Of a DNA stretch of 7,335 bases, positions 5,863 to 7,335 are shown piece by piece. The stretch covers positions 1 to 7,335 of the forward strand of contig CBDUUP010000232.1 in the NCBI GenBank assembly GCA_965370435.1. Reading direction: 5' to 3'. A model generated the notes under the pieces. That model saw only the letters and a list, made by a program, of their open reading frames with translations, did not search any database and was not told the origin of the DNA. A program made the position numbers and the translations under genes. How positions within the stretch are numbered: position 1 is the first letter of the stretch; each line of letters begins with the position of its first letter. This stretch comes from CBDUUP01 sp965370435 (GTDB lineage: Bacteria > Chloroflexota > Anaerolineae > Anaerolineales > UBA11579).

Positions 5863-5891
5863 AGTGTACCTGGGGGAGGGGGGGATGTCAA
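5863..5891 (-). promoter_or_regulatory. Consensus promoter giving a leaderless transcript
   Basis: On the minus strand TTGACA (5886-5891), a 17-bp spacer (5869-5885) and TACACT (5863-5868) form a nearly ideal sigma70 promoter. Only 7 nt separate the -10 box from the ATG at 5855, so transcription should start at or within 1-2 nt of the ATG. No Shine-Dalgarno sequence is present. The -35 box is 11 bp from the start of a 7/8-bp repeat array. Confidence 0.7.
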
Positions 5892-5902
5892 CGGGGTTGT
5901 AA

Positions 5903-6041
5903 GTTGCAGGTTGCAAGTTTGCAAGTTTGCAAGTTGCAAGTTTGCAAGTTGCAAGTTTGCAGGTTTGCAGGTTGTAGGTGGCAAGTTGCAGGTTGCAGGT
6001 GGCAGGTGGCAAGTTGCAGGTGGGCAGGGGGCAGGTTGCAG
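5903..6041. repeat. Mixed 7/8-bp tandem array (GTTGCAA/GTTTGCAA), 19 units
   Basis: The array parses without gaps into 19 units: thirteen 7-mers (GTTGCAG, GTTGCAA, GTGGCAG, GTGGCAA, GTTGTAG, GGGGCAG) and six 8-mers (GTTTGCAA, GTTTGCAG, GTGGGCAG). Five of the 8-mers cluster in the first half, next to the promoter, and GTGG-type units dominate the distal half. Frames through it give repeated LQTCN/ATCNLQ-like peptides and are not genes. Arrays of this style are common between genes in Anaerolineae-type genomes, from memory. Confidence 0.9.
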
Positions 6042-6089
6042 GTGGGTAAGGGGTGCATTTCGGTTTGGGGGCGAGTTTGGGGAGACACA

Positions 6090-6103
6090 GCGACTAAAGT
6101 CGC
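6090..6103. repeat. Short palindrome GCGACT-AA-AGTCGC
   Basis: A perfect 6-bp inverted repeat with a 2-nt centre. An inverted partial copy (GCGACTT) appears at 6182-6188, so the pair may bound one ~100-bp repeat element that also holds the 6118-6137 hairpin. Confidence 0.6.
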
Positions 6104-6117
6104 ACCAACAACTACGA

Positions 6118-6137
6118 AGTCCGCCCTTCGGCGGACT
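6118..6137. repeat. Perfect hairpin AGTCCGCC-CTTC-GGCGGACT
   Basis: Stem of 8 bp with a 4-nt loop. No T-run follows on either strand, so by itself it is not a terminator. It overlaps a competing stem described at 6121-6170. Confidence 0.7.
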
Positions 6138-6170
6138 AAAAGCGATGTCAGCCGGTGAAGGGCGGTTTTT
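6121..6170 (+). terminator. Terminator-like stem with T5 tail, alternative to the hairpin at 6118-6137
   Basis: CCGCCCTTC (6121-6129) is perfectly complementary to GAAGGGCGG (6157-6165), which is followed directly by TTTTT (6166-6170). The 27-nt loop is long. No plus-strand gene is seen just upstream, so a role as a working terminator is uncertain. Confidence 0.3.
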
Positions 6171-6194
6171 CAAATGTCGCCGCGACTTATGGTG

Positions 6195-6220
6195 TTTGAC
6201 GAGTTATTTGGGTAATTGGA
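6195..6220. repeat. 26-bp direct repeat, copy 1
   Basis: Begins TTTGACGAGTTATTTGGG. It matches 6327-6352 at 23 of 26 positions, 132 bp apart, with a 25-nt hairpin element between the copies. Confidence 0.75.
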
Positions 6221-6240
6221 GAGTCTACCCTCATCCCCGG

Positions 6241-6265
6241 CCCTTCTCCCTGAAAGGGAGAAGGG
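6241..6265. repeat. Hairpin CCCTTCTCCCT-GAA-AGGGAGAAGGG
   Basis: Perfect 11-bp stem with a 3-nt loop, preceded by CCCTCATCCCCGG. This is a dispersed intergenic palindrome of a type found in many Chloroflexota and other genomes, from memory. No T-run follows. Confidence 0.8.
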
Positions 6266-6326
6266 AGAAAAACTCCTGGAGGGCTGTTCGGTGCGGAATT
6301 GAGGAGGTATTGGGGGGCTAATTGTC

Positions 6327-6352
6327 TTTGACGATTTATTTGGGCAATCGGA
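6327..6352. repeat. 26-bp direct repeat, copy 2
   Basis: Begins TTTGACGATTTATTTGGG. It differs from copy 1 (6195-6220) at three positions. Confidence 0.75.
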
Positions 6353-6379
6353 ACGTATTTTTTCTCTGCACAACCTGGA

Positions 6380-6523
6380 TTGTCACTCTGAGTCTGGCGA
6401 CCGTTGGTGGCGACCAAAGGTCGCGGCGAGGAGTCCCTATATAGATGGTTTTAATTGACCCTGTCAGGCATTTATAGCTATGGTTTCAGGGATTCCTCAC
6501 TGCTTCGCAGTTCGGAATGACAA
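6380..6523. repeat. Imperfect inverted pair of GGGATTCCTC...GGAATGACAA elements
   Basis: The right arm (6488-6523) reads AGGGATTCCTC, a small CTGC-TTC-GCAG hairpin, then CGGAATGACAA. The left arm (6380-6438) carries the same element inverted (TTGTCACTCTGAG ... GCGAGGAGTCCCT), with an inserted GCGACC-AAA-GGTCGC hairpin (6410-6424). About 50 bp lie between the arms. A third copy is at 7207-7253. Confidence 0.7.
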
Positions 6524-6635
6524 CGAAGCCAGAGATTATGCTTTCTGCTTGGCTTATCACCCCCAGGGATTGCACGTTTAATTTATCATACACCATTAGT
6601 CGCCAAACACATCCAAACTGAAATGCACTCCGCAA

Positions 6636-6724
6636 CCTCCCGCAGGTTGTCTTGATGAATCCATTTTCAAGGAATAATCCAGGATAGATTGGACAATTCG
6701 TTCTGAGAAACAACCTGCGGGAGG
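6636..6724. repeat. 89-bp element with 15-bp perfect terminal inverted repeats
   Basis: CCTCCCGCAGGTTGT (6636-6650) is perfectly complementary to ACAACCTGCGGGAGG (6710-6724). The ~59 bp between are AT-rich and contain no ORF. The size and ends resemble a small non-autonomous element or a folded RNA, but no target-site duplication is evident. Confidence 0.65.
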
Positions 6725-6751
6725 GTAAGGCGACAACATTTAGAGCCGCAT

Positions 6752-6797
6752 CCTTCGGCAGGCTCAGGGTGCTGTGCACCTTCGGCAGGCTCAGGGT
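6752..6797. repeat. Two direct copies of CCTTCGGCAGGCTCAGGGT
   Basis: Perfect 19-bp copies at 6752-6770 and 6779-6797, separated by GCTGTGCA. A partial continuation (AGCTCAGGACAGGCT) follows the second copy. Confidence 0.85.
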
Positions 6798-6886
6798 AAG
6801 CTCAGGACAGGCTTGGGCGGAGAAACTGCCCTCCTACTAAGAAACTTCAGGGTTTTGGACATGGTTTGGATTGTCGGCGCGTGACT

Positions 6887-6907
6887 GGGCGAAGCAACGC
6901 TTCGCCC
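6887..6907. repeat. Hairpin GGGCGAAGC-AAC-GCTTCGCCC
   Basis: Perfect 9-bp stem with a 3-nt loop, followed by CCTACAG. The CCCCTAC tail is shared by the elements at 7065-7114, 7132-7151 and 7269-7318, which marks them as one family. Confidence 0.8.
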
Positions 6908-7064
6908 CTACAGAAGAGCTGGTGTTTCTTTTCCACTGAACGGCGCTTTTGACGCTGTGGGACGCTCGGAATGACAAATATCTTTAGTGATCCGGCTAAA
7001 GCCTCGACTCCTACTAGGAGACATCGGGATTTATGGACAAGGCCTTATGGGAAGGAAGGCGCAT

Positions 7065-7114
7065 GGGCGACCCAGCGTTCGGCAAGGCTCACGTCAAGCG
7101 GGTCGCCCCTACGG
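7065..7114. repeat. 50-bp direct repeat, copy 1, with self-complementary 9-bp arms
   Basis: The arms GGGCGACCC (7065-7073) and GGGTCGCCC (7100-7108) pair perfectly around a 26-bp centre, followed by CCTACGG. It matches 7269-7318 at 49 of 50 positions. Confidence 0.85.
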
Positions 7115-7131
7115 AAGATAATTGGCGCGCC

Positions 7132-7151
7132 GGGGCGGGATGACCCCGCCC
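7132..7151. repeat. Hairpin GGGGCGGG-ATGA-CCCCGCCC
   Basis: Perfect 8-bp GC-only stem with a 4-nt loop, followed by CCTACGGGAGAGG, the same tail as the neighbouring elements. Confidence 0.8.
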
Positions 7152-7206
7152 CTACGGGAGAGGAGGTGTATGTATTTCTTTTTAGGTCATAGGTAGGCGG
7201 AGTTCA

Positions 7207-7253
7207 CAGGGATTCCTCGTCGGGCGATGAAGCCGCCCTCCTCGGAATGACAA
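7207..7253. repeat. Third copy of the GGGATTCCTC...GGAATGACAA element
   Basis: It has the same ends as 6488-6523, in the same orientation. The centre is different and holds its own small GGGCG/CGCCC stem (7222-7238). Conserved ends with variable hairpin centres are the pattern. Confidence 0.7.
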
Positions 7254-7268
7254 GGATTTGGGCGCTCC

Positions 7269-7318
7269 GGGCGACCCAGCGTTCGGCAAGGCTCACGTCA
7301 AGCGGGTTGCCCCTACGG
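7269..7318. repeat. 50-bp direct repeat, copy 2
   Basis: It differs from 7065-7114 by one base, in the right arm (GGGTTGCCC, 7304-7312). That change keeps pairing with the left arm as a G-U pair in RNA. Confidence 0.85.
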
Positions 7319-7335
7319 GAGAGGGGGTGGGTTGG

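Larger units (their letters stand above)
5892..7335. other. Non-coding mosaic of dispersed intergenic repeats
   Basis: About 1.4 kb without a convincing gene. The frames here (for example 6486-6779 minus and 6971-7192 plus) translate hairpin repeats and lack ribosome binding sites and domain-like sequence. The content is a chain of separate repeat elements, listed individually. I see no tRNA, rRNA or transposase in it. Confidence 0.7.

Noticed and set aside
5856..6173. 106-residue N-terminal extension of the duplicated membrane protein
   Set aside because: It translates the 7/8-bp array and dispersed hairpins; the consensus promoter lies inside it and the ATG at 5855 fits that promoter.
6241..6265. 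Rho-independent terminator
   Set aside because: The stem is strong but no T-run follows on either strand and no gene ends nearby; it fits a dispersed palindrome better.
6486..6779. 97-residue minus-strand frame
   Set aside because: It spans a repeat copy (VIPNCEAVRNP comes from the GGAATGAC element) and the inverted-repeat element; no start signal.
6971..7192. 73-residue plus-strand frame
   Set aside because: It runs through the 50-bp repeat and the GC hairpin; the sequence is repeat translation.

Overview
The window looks like a piece of a Chloroflexota genome, probably of Anaerolineae type. This is inferred from the style of the intergenic DNA (degenerate 7-8 bp tandem arrays and short dispersed hairpin repeats) and from the gene content. 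No marker gene proves it. Base composition changes near position 2740. The left part is AT-richer (a hand count of 2401-2460 gives 26 G+C of 60) and the right part is GC-rich (5161-5220 gives 43 of 60). I found no rRNA, tRNA, CRISPR array or transposase.

Left part (1-2740). On the minus strand, running off the left edge, is the N-terminal membrane module of a probable signalling protein. On the plus strand are a possible 47-residue ORF and then a membrane protein with the layout TM, coiled coil, TM. Convergent to it, with 16 bp between the stops, is the most unusual gene of the window: an N-terminal PD-(D/E)xK (Mrr-like) nuclease domain fused to a C-terminal two-component receiver domain. Both domains keep their key residues, and the gene has its own recognisable sigma70-type promoter.

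Middle part (2746-5891, all minus strand). The last ~118 codons of an ABC transporter ATPase survive as a remnant cut off at its H-loop by two adjacent 8-bp repeat arrays. Next come two intact genes: a fatty-acyl-AMP-ligase-like ANL enzyme, and upstream of it an 8-TM membrane protein with a clear internal duplication. Both have a -10-like hexamer exactly 7 nt upstream of the start codon and no good Shine-Dalgarno sequence, which suggests leaderless transcripts. The membrane-protein promoter is TTGACA, 17 bp, TACACT. The 8-bp arrays lie beyond the 3' end of this pair and a mixed 7/8-bp array lies beyond its 5' end.

Right part (5892-7335). About 1.4 kb holds no convincing gene. It is a mosaic of dispersed intergenic elements: the 7/8-bp array, hairpins, a 15-bp inverted repeat around 60 bp, direct repeats of 26 and 50 bp, and several copies of an element carrying a GGGATTCCTC...GGAATGACAA core.

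Functional reading: the nuclease-receiver gene and the membrane proteins around it could form a phosphorelay-controlled nuclease system, but only the domain fusion is directly visible. The acyl-AMP ligase and duplicated membrane protein may act together in lipid or isoprenoid chemistry, which is inference from adjacency.
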